DNA of 64,000 bases from Paramecium octaurelia (lineage: Eukaryota > Ciliophora > Oligohymenophorea > Peniculida > Parameciidae). The translations under genes and the position numbers were made by a program. Position 1 is the stretch's first letter. The number at the start of each line of letters is the position of its first letter. A model generated the notes under the pieces. The model was not told the DNA's origin. It searched no databases and saw nothing but the letters and a program-made list of their open reading frames with translations. Of the stretch, positions 50,821-63,282 are shown piece after piece. Location: positions 1 to 64,000 of the forward strand of contig CAJJDP010000090.1 of assembly GCA_905182995.1 (NCBI GenBank), in the 5' to 3' direction.

Positions 50821-53085
50821 TCACTCAATTGATTTGAAAACAATAGCACATCTATTTGGCAAATAAATTTGTATATGATTTGGTCTTCCCTACCAGCCTT
50901 CTCTAACTAAAGTGAATGGCTTATCATAAGATGGAGAAACCCTTGAATGTCCCCCGAATCTCACATCGTCGGTATCCAAAACTATGAAATGATCTCCATT
51001 GAACTTGGTTCCTACTTTGAAATGCTCATAAGACTAAGTTGAATATGATTATGCATACTTGTGAGGGATGAAAATTGAACACAAAGAGTAAGGAGCCCCT
51101 TTCAAAGATGATGACTTTCATGTCGTTATGCTTCTCAGTAACCCATTATTGGCCATCAGGTAACCAGGGATACTTAGATTCTAAGTTAAGCATCTCAATA
51201 TCAAATTATAATAGTTTAGAAAACCTTAAAGTTTAATTGTCAGCTAAATCCCATCTTCTTGTAGCGTGATGATACGACCACCCATTGCCTTCTCTTGGAA
51301 AATCAATCCATTCAGGATGGCCAAACTCATTCCCCATAAATGTTAGATATCCTTCACCTCCAAGGGCAAATGTTATCAATCTGATCATCTTATGCAATGC
51401 CATCCCTCTGAAAGTGACTAAGGTTTCTGGTGTAAGAGTGCTCATCTAAGTATATATCTCCTTATCAAATAACCACATTGACAATGTCTTATCTCCAACC
51501 AAAGCCTAATCATGGCATTCAGCATAACAGATGCAATTTTCTAGATGTCTTCTATTCGTAAGTGTGTTCGTTATGTCTTCCATATCCCAATCATCATCCT
51601 TTATTTCCTTTAACAATTTTATCCATTTGTCTGGTACAGCCATGGCCATTCTATAATCGAATCCTATGCCTCCCTCTTTAATTGTCCTGCACAATGAAGG
51701 ATATCCAGATACCTCCTCTGCAATAGTTATTGCATCTGGATTGATTTCATGAATTAAATCATTTGCCAACATCAAATACACCAAAGAGTCTAGGTCTGCT
51801 TGTTCATTGAAATATTCGTGTAACCCTCCAGTGTAGCCTTGTCCATTGCCATGATGAACATATAACATGGAGGTTATACCATCAAATCGGAAACCATCAA
51901 ATTAGTATTCGTTGATCCACCAGGACAAATTTGAGAGCAGGAATCTCATCACTTCCCATTTGGAATAGTCAAACACTTTGGAGTCCCATAAATCATGATT
52001 ACCCTTTGTTCCAGCATGGAAATAATGATAATCTGTTCCGTCCCATTAATTTATCCCATCCTACACATTACTAGATGCATGACTATGTACTAAATCCATT
52101 AATACATGTATCCCATATTGATGGGCTGTATCAATCAGTTCCTTCAAATCGTCTGGACTACCAAATCTACTACTTACTGCAAAGAAATTCGTAACATGAT
52201 ATCCAAAACTACCATAATACGCATGCTCCTATATTGCCATTATTTAAATCACGTTGTATCCTAATTTAACCACTCTTGGTAAAACTTACTGAGTGAATTC
52301 TTTGAAAGTGTGAACGCGTGGCTCAATTCCTGCCATCCCTATATGCACCTCATATATTTTCAAACTCTTTGGCTTCCCAGGCCTACCATGCTTAAACTCG
52401 TATCTATTCTCTGGATTGTAGAAGACTCCATCAAACATCTGAAAATAAATTTATAAACCAAAAATACTTTATTTTCTTCATTTTGCCAGGTTGCTCGAAT
52501 CCATGCAGGAATCCTATAAACATATTCATCTTTGGCATTCTTTATGTACGTCTTCACTCTAGAACCATGGGCGATCACATAGGTGCCATCCTCATTTCTG
52601 GGCAGGAATATCTCCCAATTTCCAAAGGTATCTGAAGTTAAAGAATACTGAGTTTTATCCCAATTATTAAAATCCCCAGTTAGATACACTTCCTTAGCTC
52701 CAGGAGCCCATTCTTTGTACAATATCCCTGACTCTGAGACGACAAAGCCATATTTTTCATAACTAAGGTAATTTTAGATGATAATACCCTTTGGCAAAAT
52801 CTTTGAGGGATGATTCTACTTTGACTATTTATTCTAGTTATTCAAAAAATCGTGCATTTCTAATTGAGAAATGTTATTTGTATGGTTGAAGTTGGTGATC
52901 ATCTTTGAAGATTTTCAATTCGTCGATGTTCTTTTCATATCGTTGAGTAAATTCTTGGTTTTCTAGGATGGATTGCTAGATGAGATGGGGTGTGGTACTT
53001 AATAGAAGAGGGAGTTCTTTTTTTGCAGCTTTCTTCCTGAGACTGATTTGGTTGATATGGCACTTCCTTGATCAATATATTACAT
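50821..53085 (-). CDS. GBE1: 1,4-alpha-glucan (glycogen) branching enzyme (720 aa)
   Basis: GH13 enzyme that moves alpha-1,4 chains to make alpha-1,6 branches. The N-terminal CBM48 domain is visible ([20 protein letters not shown]). The catalytic core has the conserved blocks [21 protein letters not shown] (nucleophile Asp), [12 protein letters not shown] (acid/base Glu) and CYAECHDQALVGD (third Asp). [20 protein letters not shown] and the C-terminal FGGHSRVSP complete the family length. Introns at 52976-52998 (23 bases), 52763-52787 (25), 52439-52467 (29) and 51034-51058 (25) give 721 codons; the start at 53085 ([20 protein letters not shown]) is reached through the first intron. Its closeness to the CBM20-TPS gene puts two glycogen-related genes within 7 kb. 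Confidence 0.95.
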
Positions 53086-53223
53086 TATTATTAATAATTT
53101 AGGATTAATGTGAGTAAGAGATGATCATAATCAAATGAGGGAGTAAAATAAATGATGTCAAGGGGTTTATTGATTAAGAAAAAAAGGGAAAAATCGTATC
53201 TAAATATATTATAATTAATTTAA

Positions 53224-54251
53224 ATGGCTGGAGAGAAAATTTCAGGATAGGGGAAGCGCAAGTGCTAACCAAGATGTCAAGAGCATTAGTTTAATCTCAA
53301 TCCAAAAAATTAAAAGTGTTGGTTTAAATCACCCACTAACATAGATTTCTGTCCCTTGTACAATGATGCTGTAATAGATATATAATATAATGTATAGCTG
53401 GCCTGTTTTGAAAATATCGTTCCAGTCTTTAATTAAGATGAACAATAATGCTTGCCCGGTTTCATTTTAGAAGTGGACAGAGTAAGAATTGGCTGTCTAA
53501 TATTTACATTAGAATGAATACTTGAGGAGCATGCAAAAATACAAAGAAGATCATCAAAGAAAGATCCAAGAATATACGATGAAGAAGACCAAATTGGTAT
53601 TGGATTTAATTAAGTTTAGTAAATTCCGAAACCAGGTCGCAAGCATAGGTATTGTGGAGTGTGTCGTAAACCTTATTAAGATTATTTGGAAGTAATGAAG
53701 ATATTCCTAAAACCTAGCATATAAAATCTTCGGATCACATAAATTGCTTTAACAGACATGATTTTGTCCAAGTGATACTCAAAATAATAGATGAAGATTA
53801 TAAATCAAGAGATGAAAATAAAAATTAAAACGATTCCAGCACTTACCCTGCCAAAGCAGTGATGCCTAAAAAAAGGGGTCCAAAGCCAAAAGTCCAAGTG
53901 GAACAAGGGGAACCTAAAAAGAGAGGAAGAAAACCTCTTGAACCTCAGACCTCAAAGCGAATTAAAACCCAATAAATGAGAGAAGTATTGATCCCAGTTA
54001 GACAATAACAACCTCATCCTCCTCCACCTCCACAGCCATTCTTCCCTTAGCCATACTACTTTCAATACAATCCTTTGAATTAGATGATTCAATATGGGGC
54101 ATTGCAAATACCACCACAATTTCGTGTTAGTTTCCCATTCCAAATGCCAGTTGTCTCAGATATGTAAATGGAAATGAAATGTGAAGATATGAGTAACTTA
54201 TTCAATTACCTTAGTTATAGATGGCAAAATAGAGGATCGTCCTCAATTTGA
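53224..54251 (+). CDS. DBF-type zinc finger and AT-hook protein (315 aa)
   Basis: A DBF4-type zinc finger near residue 125 reads YCGVCRKPYQDYLEHIKSSD followed by H, with the exact C-x2-C-x9-H-x5-H spacing. Downstream are two AT-hook-like cores (PKKRGPKPK and KKRGRKPL), then a Pro/Gln/Phe-rich tail. In DBF4 the finger helps activate the Cdc7 kinase at replication origins; here only the finger is shared, so the role is open. A chromatin or DNA-binding protein is a fair inference. Introns at 53482-53512 (31 bases), 53597-53619 (23) and 53692-53717 (26) give 316 codons, ATG 53224 to TGA 54249-54251. It is divergent from the branching enzyme. Confidence 0.75.
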
Positions 54252-54352
54252 TTGAATATTATAATAATTATTATATTTCAACACCTAAATAAAACCATCC
54301 TAAATTCTCTCTTCACATACAAATCAACCTCAAACACCCCCTCACGACATTA

Positions 54353-57192
54353 ATGTTTCCAAAAAAAAACCAAAGTGCTGTCTACTCAAACAGCATCATC
54401 CTACATAGAAAATAACTCAACCTATCCACAGAAACATTCATCTGGATGAATTTTGTCAATATCCTCACAGGAATACTTCAAAATACTAAAACTCATCTCA
54501 TTTTTGAACCTAATGCTATATATTTGGCAGGTATTTCTCCCATTAAGACATAGGTCATGATGAAGATTAATTGCGAGTAGCCCAATTCAAAATCGAATAC
54601 ATAGCCTTCCAAGAGTTCAAAATGATCTATGTCATGAAGGATCAGCGAACTATCCACTCCTATAAACCATATACTTCCATATTCTATTCCAAAAACTACA
54701 AGGACCTCTATTCTAAATATCGAGGAACTTGCTTATTTGTTAAGGACAAGTTGATTAAGGAACAGAAGCAATTGCAAGATTAAACTGGTTATCTAAAGGA
54801 TTTTGATTTAGAGAATTATGAATCTTTTGTGATTGCCTGGGTTCCGAAGAAGAAAGAATAAAAAATTTCTAAATTATTTCAAACTTGGATTGCTGAGAAC
54901 AATCAATCGAATACCTTTACTCCAAAACTTGAATTGAGACCAACAATCAATAAAGAATACTTTAATGATGCTGATCCTCTCTAATAAATTGCCATGACTT
55001 ATATTGATTTTATTCTTTTCTATACTGAAAATGATGTTGAATAATTCCAATTGCAAAATAAAATTTTGATTAAATTGGTTGATGATGGAAGGAAAATTCA
55101 ATTAAAAATCTATTCTTCAAATCTACTCTATTGTTAATAAGCTTAGCAAAATATCAATGATTTTTTGAATTTGCAATCATTGGAAATATTCAATATGGAA
55201 TTATGTGATCTGTGCGAAGACTTTGAAAAGTTCCTTTTTGATTTGGAAGGAATATTGAAGAAAAAATGCAGTCTGCCTGTCAGGTTATATAAACTCGATT
55301 CTATTCTATCGTTAGCTAAAGAGATCGATCGAAAATTCGACACTTAGATACAAAATTATGTATACAGCTTAGGATTTAAGTAATGCTTATTTTATTCTAA
55401 ACAACGAGAAAACACTCAAGCTTCAAAAGTAATAAAAGATATTGTTGAATTAAGGCTGAAATTTAATTAAATAATGAATAAGAAATAATTGGAGATGTCA
55501 TACTTGTCATAATCATTCCAAAGTTGTAAATCCACATTACTTAATTCCCAGTAGTGTAAATCTTCTATTCTGCCTTAAACAATTAAAGATAAAGACTAAT
55601 TTATCCAGAAGGAATACAGAAAGTAATCTGTTCATCCAGACATTACTTCTCAATATCAATAGGATAAGAATTCAAGTAGTTTTTAATTCGAACAAAAATC
55701 AAGAGTAACCAAAGAGAATATTTAATAGATTTAGAAAGGAACGATGAATGATTAATTTCACAAGCAATCAGAATATTCAAATGGGGGAACTTATAACTCT
55801 GTGGAATCTTTAAAAAAAGATTAAAATAGTTTCGATAGCAATTATAGTAGTGATATGAATGAATTGCAAGAATTTTGCAATGATATCTAAGTAAAATCGC
55901 AAGTTCAAAACAAAAATCAAAAAATCTTTGAGGAAGAAAAGGTCTCTTAAATGATTTCAATTCATCACATTTCACATCAATTTGTTAGGTAGATATTGTA
56001 AATAGGGTTTGATTAATTGTCAATTGTATATAAATTAAAAGATTCAATAATATTGCATTTAGAAGATTGGGAATAAAGTTTAAGATATTTCTTAACAAAT
56101 TAAGATATTTAAATTAATGATTTAGAATTGATCTTTGGAGATGATTAAATAACAATAAATACCAAATTGAATTATCAATATGTTTCTGCTATTTGCGATT
56201 AGTTTTTTTCAGGTACAACTTGTTTCGTTGTAGGATTAAATTAAAATTCTTAGGATTTTAGAGATGAATTAAAGGATACTTATGAAATAGAATCAAAGCA
56301 AACATAATTCTAATAGATTGGATTAATTACAAAAAAGTAATATGAATAATTGCAGGCAGATGAAAAGGGCAAGTATCTGGCTATGGAGATATATAATTAT
56401 CTATACTTTGAAACAAATATTCAACAAAGGATTGATTAATTCATCAATATAAAAGAGTTCGATGAACCTCAACCTAGTATTGAATTGGGTAAGTTGATAA
56501 TTGTATTGTCACAATAGTAATTAAACTACTTAGAAGAAAATAATCAGGAGCTAGAATGCAATAGATTGATTAAATTTGGAAAATACCTATCAAACACTTT
56601 TTATTTTGTGGAGATAGAGAACAATAAAAGATAGTTTTATGTGGGTGCATAGGAATAGCTTAAAAAAATAGGTTATGAAATGGTAGATAATTATTGTAAT
56701 AGGAAAAAGTAGAAATACAAGAATTAGCAAATAATTCAATTAAAATAAAATAGCTGGAAGTTATGCATATATTCTAACATTTAAAAGTTTTATACTAAAT
56801 TAATAAATGATCTATTGGAGTTCAAATTTAATGAGAAGGAATATCTCTCAATATTTTAAGTAGGCTTAAAGCTAACTGAACTTTAAATAGATTTGGGGTA
56901 ATTTTAAGTAAAGCATGAGAAGGATATAGGCATGTTGGAATAAATATTGTAGGGGGATTAAAATTGTAATTATTGTAATTTAATTAATTAAGATAAATGT
57001 GCATCTCAACAAATAGATCAGTTTACACCAAGAAATTACTTGACCATAATTGTTAGATCTGATCAATTGCATATAGAAAATACAACTCACCTTCAGCCTG
57101 ATACAAGTCTCATCAGGTAATTTATTTAATATTATAATTTAAGAGGTTATTATGAAGTACAAGAAAATTATGTCAAATAATAAAACTGTTGA
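54353..57192 (+). CDS. Large unrecognised protein (938 aa)
   Basis: 939 codons with one 23-base intron at 54531-54553; ATG 54353, TGA 57190-57192. The N-terminal 330 residues look globular (FIWMNFVNILTGILQN, VRLYKLDSILSLAKEIDRKF). A Ser/Gln-rich, probably disordered linker follows (residues about 380-530). The C-terminal 400 residues are again globular with scattered Cys (YVSAICDQFFSGTTCFVVGL, CNYCNLINQDKCASQQ). Gln is very frequent and mostly TAA/TAG-encoded. No signal peptide, membrane helix or known motif is visible. The length and unbroken frame leave no doubt that it is a gene; the function is unknown. Confidence 0.75.
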
Positions 57193-57754
57193 AATTATAT
57201 CTATATATATACATATATTTTAATTTTTATAAAAATTTACTTCCAATATTAAATTGGATGATTGAAATTCTTACCTTGATATTGAATTACACTTTGATTG
57301 ATATATGTTGTGTATATAAAAATTATTGGAGTTAACACAAAATAATTATAATTAATTTATATGTTCTTATATTAGTACTTGTAGAATAAGAACTTACTTT
57401 TAACAATGTTAAAAATGGCATTACTTGGATGGAAGCGATTTACAATAAAAACTCTCCATTTCAATATTTCATCTATCTACTTATTCTTGCAATACGACAA
57501 TGAGAAAAGTAAAAGGATGTTTTGCTTCCAATCTCTATTTTATATGATAGAAGAACAATTAATATGTCGCATCAAAATAATCAACTTTAGAATATTTTGT
57601 AGATATTGGGATTCTGTAATATGCTTCAATCAGATATTCTGAATAGATTTTTGAAAACATAAAATTTGAATTGATTGAGGACTATTAATCATCTCAATGC
57701 ACAATAAGTTTTTATCATGAATAACTTTATATTGTATTTTATAATTAATTATTA
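57193..57754. other. AT-rich intergenic region
   Basis: A short frame at 57406-57642 has no motif and is within chance length for a code with one stop. Nothing else is recognised. Confidence 0.45.
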
Positions 57755-58308
57755 ATGTCTGGTAGTGATTCAGAACTTGAGATGGTACCTTTTGAGGTAG
57801 CAAAGTAAGCAGAGGTTCAAAGAAAGAAATAAGTGGCTGAATAGAAAACATAGGCACATTTAAAGAAACAATAACAGAAGGAATAGATTAAGCAAAAAAT
57901 TAAAAAGGAGAAGGAAATACAATTAAAAGCTAAACAAAAAAATTTATTTGAAGAGGAACCTCCTGAATAAAGTAGCAGCACTTAGTCACATTTTACAAAT
58001 AATAAAATTGATGAATCATTCCAAAGGAATTTGAATGAAAAATTATCTGAAAAAGTCATTAAATCCATTAAAATGCCACAAATATAATAATCAGCAACAA
58101 TTCCAATTGAAATCAAATCTAAAAAAAGTATGCACTGTCTATTATCATAGTAATAAAAAAATTTAATGAAAAAGTTTCAATAGAAACATTAGGAAGAGAA
58201 ATAAATCACAAGCAAAACTCGCAATAATCACTCAATTTCCTGAAGTAACATTTGGTTGACAAGCAGTAGAGAGTTCCGATTTCCAAGATAATTCCTAAAA
58301 AAATTTGA
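57755..58308 (+). CDS. Lys/Gln-rich coiled-coil protein (176 aa)
   Basis: ATG 57755, TGA 58306-58308, intron 58128-58150 (23 bases), 177 codons. After MSGSDSELEMVPFEVAKQ the first half is a highly charged helix (QRKKQVAEQKTQAHLKKQ, IKQKIKKEKEIQLKAKQK). The C terminus (LKQHLVDKQQRVPISKIIPK) has the RVP-like basic ending seen in some nucleolar proteins. The bias resembles small ribosome-biogenesis or chromatin factors, but no family is identified. Confidence 0.6.
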
Positions 58309-58349
58309 GTTGTCCTTAGTTTTGTTTAATATTTATTTTGATAATTATT

Positions 58350-58957
58350 ATGTCTGAATAACTCAACTTTTGGAGTTAAAGACCGAAAATCCTGAAAAAT
58401 AAACTTAGAAAAATAAAAACCGTGGTATCAACTTAGTTTTGATTATATAAGCTAGTATAACTCCTCCTCAAGATGCAATTATATTCAGATTGAAGTTTGC
58501 TAAAACTGTCAAGAACATGTTTGGTGTATACATAATGATGAAGAGAAATATATAAAGTTATTCTTTGATTTTTAACAATCTAGTAATTAATTTATTCTTT
58601 TATAGTGATTGAAAGTTCTATCCAAACAGTTTTTACACTTTCAATTAAGGAATCAGACCTAGTATAGGATCTATCGATATTAGACATAAAGGTTAATAAA
58701 ATATCAATAATATTTAGACGTACTCATTTATTCAAGAAGAAAATATAATCAATTCGGCACCTCTTCTTTTAGTTGAAAGACTCAAAAAGTTTTTAGATGG
58801 CTTTAATAATAAAAGAGATGTTATTAAAATGTCGACAAAAAAGAAGTTAAGCATAAATGAAAGAAGTAAGAAGGATGAATAAAAATAACTAATTATAGTA
58901 TAACAATATTTAATACGTTAAATTATAAGTTTATTAATGTTAGTTGGTATTTCTTGA
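58350..58957 (+). CDS. SelW/Rdx-like thioredoxin-fold protein, gene structure uncertain
   Basis: From ATG 58350 a likely 34-base intron (near 58376-58409) gives MSEQLNFWKKQKPWYQLS and then CNYIQIEVCQNCQEHVWCIH. That holds a CxxC redox motif followed by a His/Asn-Asp-Glu segment, as in Rdx/SelW-type proteins with Cys instead of selenocysteine. About 90 bases on, another frame gives FYPNSFYTFNQ and RPSIGSIDIRHKG, matching the second half of that fold, then NSAPLLLVERLKKFLDGFNN and a Lys-rich tail. The join is not clean. The intron-like element at about 58583-58605 leaves the frame one base off, so an indel or an unusual splice is needed. Confidence 0.45.
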
Positions 58958-59047
58958 AAATATCTGAATTTCATTCATAGTACTTATAGATGTTATACTA
59001 ATTGGAGAAAACTTATATTTATTTTATTTCTTTTTGATATAATTTTT

Positions 59048-59755
59048 TCAAGATTCTTTCCATTAATTCAAAGAATCTGAATTGAAGCATCCTTGATAAA
59101 ATTTATTTAAATATTTTATTGGAGGTCCAACATCTTATAATCTCTCCGATCCTAATAGTTGATCGAAGAATTCAAAGCTAGTTAGATACTCAATTGATAT
59201 TTTATTTATCATAGGATCTTGGAGCATCTCTCTCAAAGTTTTCAAAGAAGGTGACTTTTTGGCAAATTTAGAAATTTTCTTTTTGATCTAAGGACTTTGC
59301 TTTGGGTTTTTCAGACTTAGACTTTCTAAATGATTTAAAATTATATTGGCATAAAGTTTGGGCAAATTTTTGGTTTCTGATTATTTTATTTGTTCCTTCT
59401 TTTCACTTCTTCCAACGATGGGCTCTTATTTAAATTCTTCTTAGGGTTTTTTAGATCTATTTTTTTTATTATATGTTTAATTTCCAATATGATATGTGCT
59501 TTTTTATGATTATGGCGAATTTTCTTGATCCTAACCTTAATCTGACTCAGGCTCAAGCATCTTGTAACTTCCTCCAAGATCGTTTTAGCCTTAAAACTTT
59601 TCATTCAATGAATTGGTTTAAAACCTCTCGCTTTATTAAAAAAAAACACGATTATTTTACTCTTACTCCTATTCTTGATCATATTGATATTCCTCGCTTG
59701 CTTGGTTGTAGAAATCAACTCTTGATTAGCAGCTTTCTTCCTTATAATGCAGCAT
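59048..59755 (-). CDS. Unrecognised Gln/Lys-rich protein with helical C terminus (235 aa)
   Basis: An intron-free frame of 236 codons, ATG 59755 to TGA 59048-59050. The first half is polar and probably disordered (EEYQYDQEQEQEQNNRVFFQ, SDQGQDQENSPQSQKS). The second half is helical and specific-looking (LPKLYANIILNHLESLSLKN, SLKTLREMLQDPMINKISIE, YLTSFEFFDQLLGSERLQDV). Many Gln are TAA/TAG. A plus-strand frame at 59473-59766 is its shadow. Function unknown. Confidence 0.65.
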
Positions 59756-60368
59756 ATAAAGAATAAAAATTATTATACTCCTGAGTGAATAATATTAAGA
59801 GAGCTAAATAATATAATAAAAAAATGGATAAGATATTAAATGAATTATTGTCCCGAAGTATTAATTAAAAATATTTTTTTGAAAAAATTTAACCAAGAAT
59901 TATAATGTGATGATTATTCTATTTGAGCACAAGTAATTCAAAAAGAACTAATACTAGAATAATGTCTTATTCTTATAATAAGATAAATTATTTCTTTTAG
60001 CTCATTTTAAAAATATTATCTATGACCTTATTTAAAGGTGCTATCTATTTTTTAATATTTATACTTATGGAAAATAAATAATAAATAAAATTACCTTCTA
60101 ATTATGACCAAAAGAATAATTTTAGAAGATTAATAATTAGATCATTGAAAAGGAAAAGTTGGCCTAGTCTACTCTCTCTTATCCTCTTTATAATAATATT
60201 TATATTGTAAAATAGTTGCAAAGATAATAATTGAGATCTTTTTAATTATTTGAAAACAATTATTTTTTAGTAGAGTCTTCTTTATAAGTCATAAATAACA
60301 AATGTACATTAAATAATCATATTGAAAGGTAATTGCACAGATTTTGGATATCTGCTAAGCAATCTGCT
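59756..60368. other. AT-rich intergenic region
   Basis: No frame with protein-like composition and no RNA-like element was seen. Confidence 0.5.
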
Positions 60369-61205
60369 TCAAATTAATATGTTAATATGTCCGAAATCAA
60401 TTGAAAACTAGAAAAGTAATGCAAAGCCAACTACTTAGCTTGAATGTCTTCTTTAAGTTTCTATAGATTATTCAAGGTTTTCTTATTGAGCAATCTTCTA
60501 AAATTTTGGTTTTGCGCAAAAATATTCTTATAATGGGTCTCTAAATAATACAACAATTATTTACTAATATGATTTAACAAGAGACAAGCAATTTGGCGAT
60601 ATCTTAACTTACTTGAAGTTGATTTGGATGTATTAAATATTGGCAGCATGATATAATTATAATTTTGTGATATCAATATAATTGGAATTTAAAAAGTAAA
60701 TGTCATTATTCTATTTATCAACTTAATTAATAAACCAAAAAGATTTTTACTTAAAGTCTACAAGTATTATTTAATATTACACATTTATAAGGTAAAAGAT
60801 GCAATCATCCTGAGCTTGATAATTTATATATGAGAATTCATGTGAAGGCTCCACATGCATACTTTATAAGAGGAAATGAATGAGATTGAAATTTTTATTA
60901 ATTCTTACATCTAAAGATTCATGGATTATTATTGAGGGATTTTCTAAGTAATGAACAGAACTATTTAAGACTTTAAAATCGTGGGACCACTTGCAAATTT
61001 TGATATGCCTTATGAATTTTCTGTAATAAAATCTCTTTTGATCGGAATCTAAGATTAAATTTTTCGTTGCATAGTTATATTTTGATAGTATAGATTTCAA
61101 TATGCGCTATTTAAATTCATCTATGTAAATTTCTGTTTGATAACTAGCAATTTTTTTCTTGATTCTTGGTTATTCATAATTCAAAAGTTGAGTGAAAAAT
61201 AGTTA
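60369..61205 (-). pseudogene. Long TGA-free frame without a usable start
   Basis: The minus strand stays open from about 61205 to TGA 60369-60371, some 278 codons, well beyond chance for a TGA-only code at this composition. The text is protein-like: SILSKYNYATKNLILDSDQK, YRKFIRHIKICKWSHDF, then GFALLFQFSIDFGHINILI at the end. There is no in-frame ATG near the 5' end. An ATG in another frame (MNNQESRKKLL, near 61175) would need an intron I cannot place. It is either a gene with an unseen first exon or a 5'-truncated pseudogene. No domain recognised. Confidence 0.4.
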
Positions 61206-61336
61206 TCATTTTAATTTGCATTTAAACAAACATCTTTAATTAAATGATATGATTAAATGTGAAGTAGTGAGAATTATTAAATAAATATCAATAAATAGGA
61301 CCATATTATTTACTTAATTATAAAAAATAAAAATTT

Positions 61337-63268
61337 TCATTTTCCAATTATATCTAAAATTGTTTACAAACTATTGCTGATACCTCGATTCTCGTTCAGA
61401 GCTATTGATTTAAGATTGATTTAATATTTATTCAATATTTTCTGTTTATATAATGTTTGAGTTACTACATCAAGCCTAATATCAAAATGGCAGGATCCAT
61501 CAATTTCAATAAAAGTATTGTCTGTTTCATTCTTTCTATCTTTTGTAACATCATCATATTTATCTTATTTAGCCTCCAGAAATTCTGTTTACAAGTCATT
61601 ACTTTTTTGCATTTATTTTAGCTCTGCAATATTTAAATTCTCAAGATTAATATCCCAAATTCTATAATCAATAAGATAACATCCGACGCGACTTTCTTTG
61701 ATATATTTCAATAATCCTTGTTTTTCAAATAGGAATAAATTGTATTCAAAGTTGTTTTCCATAAATCCTTAAAAATACTTGAATTGCCTCTTAAATTAAA
61801 AATTTTAGATGAATTTTTCAGTTTAATCTTTTTTTATAGTTTCAATTAATTTCATTTATATTTTCTTGTCATCTTAATAAGCTTAAAGAACTTTAACCAT
61901 AGGAAATTGATCTTCTAATAATTATAAAGCGATAACAAATTAAAGGTGTTTTGAATTGTTTAGACTTTGGATTTCATGAGCATGAATATTGATTATGGCT
62001 GTTAAGCAATCATTAATTTATTAATGAAACTAATGAGAGTATTTTTCAATGCAATATAAGAATGATACACTATCTTATAAGTTCATATGAAAATTTTAGA
62101 TTTAATTTTAAACCTTCTCTAGGATTAATTTTTCAGACTCGAACAAGCTGGCCATATAGAGAATATCTATGAGTGATTCATTTGTAAAATGCTCCATATT
62201 ATTAAGGATAAATCTTTCATATGAATTAATCGATGTCAAAAATTTCTATCTCATTTCATTATCAATTTGTGATGGAATGTAAAGCAATATTTTGATACCC
62301 ATTATAGAATGTTATAAATCTTTGTCTTCCATTTGAAAGTATTCATCAAATTATTCTTTCAAAGCAAGCACTATTGGATATTAATTTTAGATTTGATGCA
62401 TGGGATTTTTCAAATATTTTGATAAAAGCGACAATAATGAATGTGTACTATATACTTTGAGATCTTTAACAATTGAATCTATGCATTCTTTATCATTAAA
62501 TCGAAACTGGCCTAAAGCAATTAAGACTTTAGCTTATTAATCTTCTTTCAGTTTATGAAAATCAGCCTTAATTCTGTCTATTATTTATTTGTTTTCCAAA
62601 AACTATACGCTAAATTATACTAATTGCTTATTAGATCCAGAAACTAGACTCCACAATAGAAAATGAATGTCAAAAATGCTGAAGGTAGAAAAGTCCTATT
62701 TGTTCAATAATGTATCCACAACTTTACCAATATACTCAGGTTTAATGTCGTATTGATTTATTAATGCCATAATGTGGGTTATATTCTATGGGGTCTAATC
62801 CTTTAGAAAATTTGGAATGCGATCAATTAAGTAATTGCTACATTGTTGATATACAATTATATCCTCCTTATTTTATAAGTAGTTCTTTCTTCTGAGTTAT
62901 CCAAAGATGTATGCTAGCTAAGCAAGGCAGAAAGGATTATCAAATTTTTTATTTTGCTTAAATAAGTGAGTCAATCTATTCCCAATTTATTTCCAAAATT
63001 CTAAATTATTACATTCATTTTGCAAGTAGTAATACATTATACTTTTGATAGCAAAGAAGGAGTTGAACTTAGGGATATTGGTGAGAATATTTTGATGCAA
63101 TCCTTTGACAATATCATCTTAGCATTCAAGTCCTTTGCATGAATCTCTTAGATTTTCTATTTAGGACTGATTCAGTTTAAATAATTGGTTTTTGAGATCG
63201 ACGTCCAAGAATCTGGTCTTTTCATTGAAAAAGTATGCAAAACGAAATCTACATATTAGTGAGCGCAT
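61337..63268 (-). CDS. RAP-domain helical-repeat protein, probably mitochondrial RNA-binding (643 aa)
   Basis: An intron-free frame of 644 codons, ATG 63268 to TGA 61337-61339. The N terminus MRSLICRFRFAYFFNEK is basic and lacks acidic residues at first, like a mitochondrial presequence. The body is an alpha-helical array with recurring patterns (LTNIPKFNSFFAIKSIMYYL, VYSTHSLLSLLSKYLKN, NESLIDILYMASLFESEKL). The C terminus has a RAP-type block, FIEIDGSCHFDIRLDVVTQ then LYKQKILNKYQ, matching the family's 'EIDGxxHF...T...K...L' pattern. RAP/FASTK-like proteins act in organelle RNA processing and rRNA assembly and are expanded in alveolates. Its ATG lies 14 bases after the upstream gene's stop. 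Confidence 0.75.
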
Positions 63269-63282
63269 ATTAAATTTAATAA

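Noticed and set aside
58560..58620. Selenocysteine-coding TGA in the SelW-like gene
   Set aside because: The redox motif is CxxC with ordinary Cys codons, and the TGA lies between frames rather than at the active site.
59473..59766. Plus-strand 97-codon frame with ATG
   Set aside because: Lies inside the minus-strand 236-codon gene, whose frame is longer and continuous; the plus frame has no motif.
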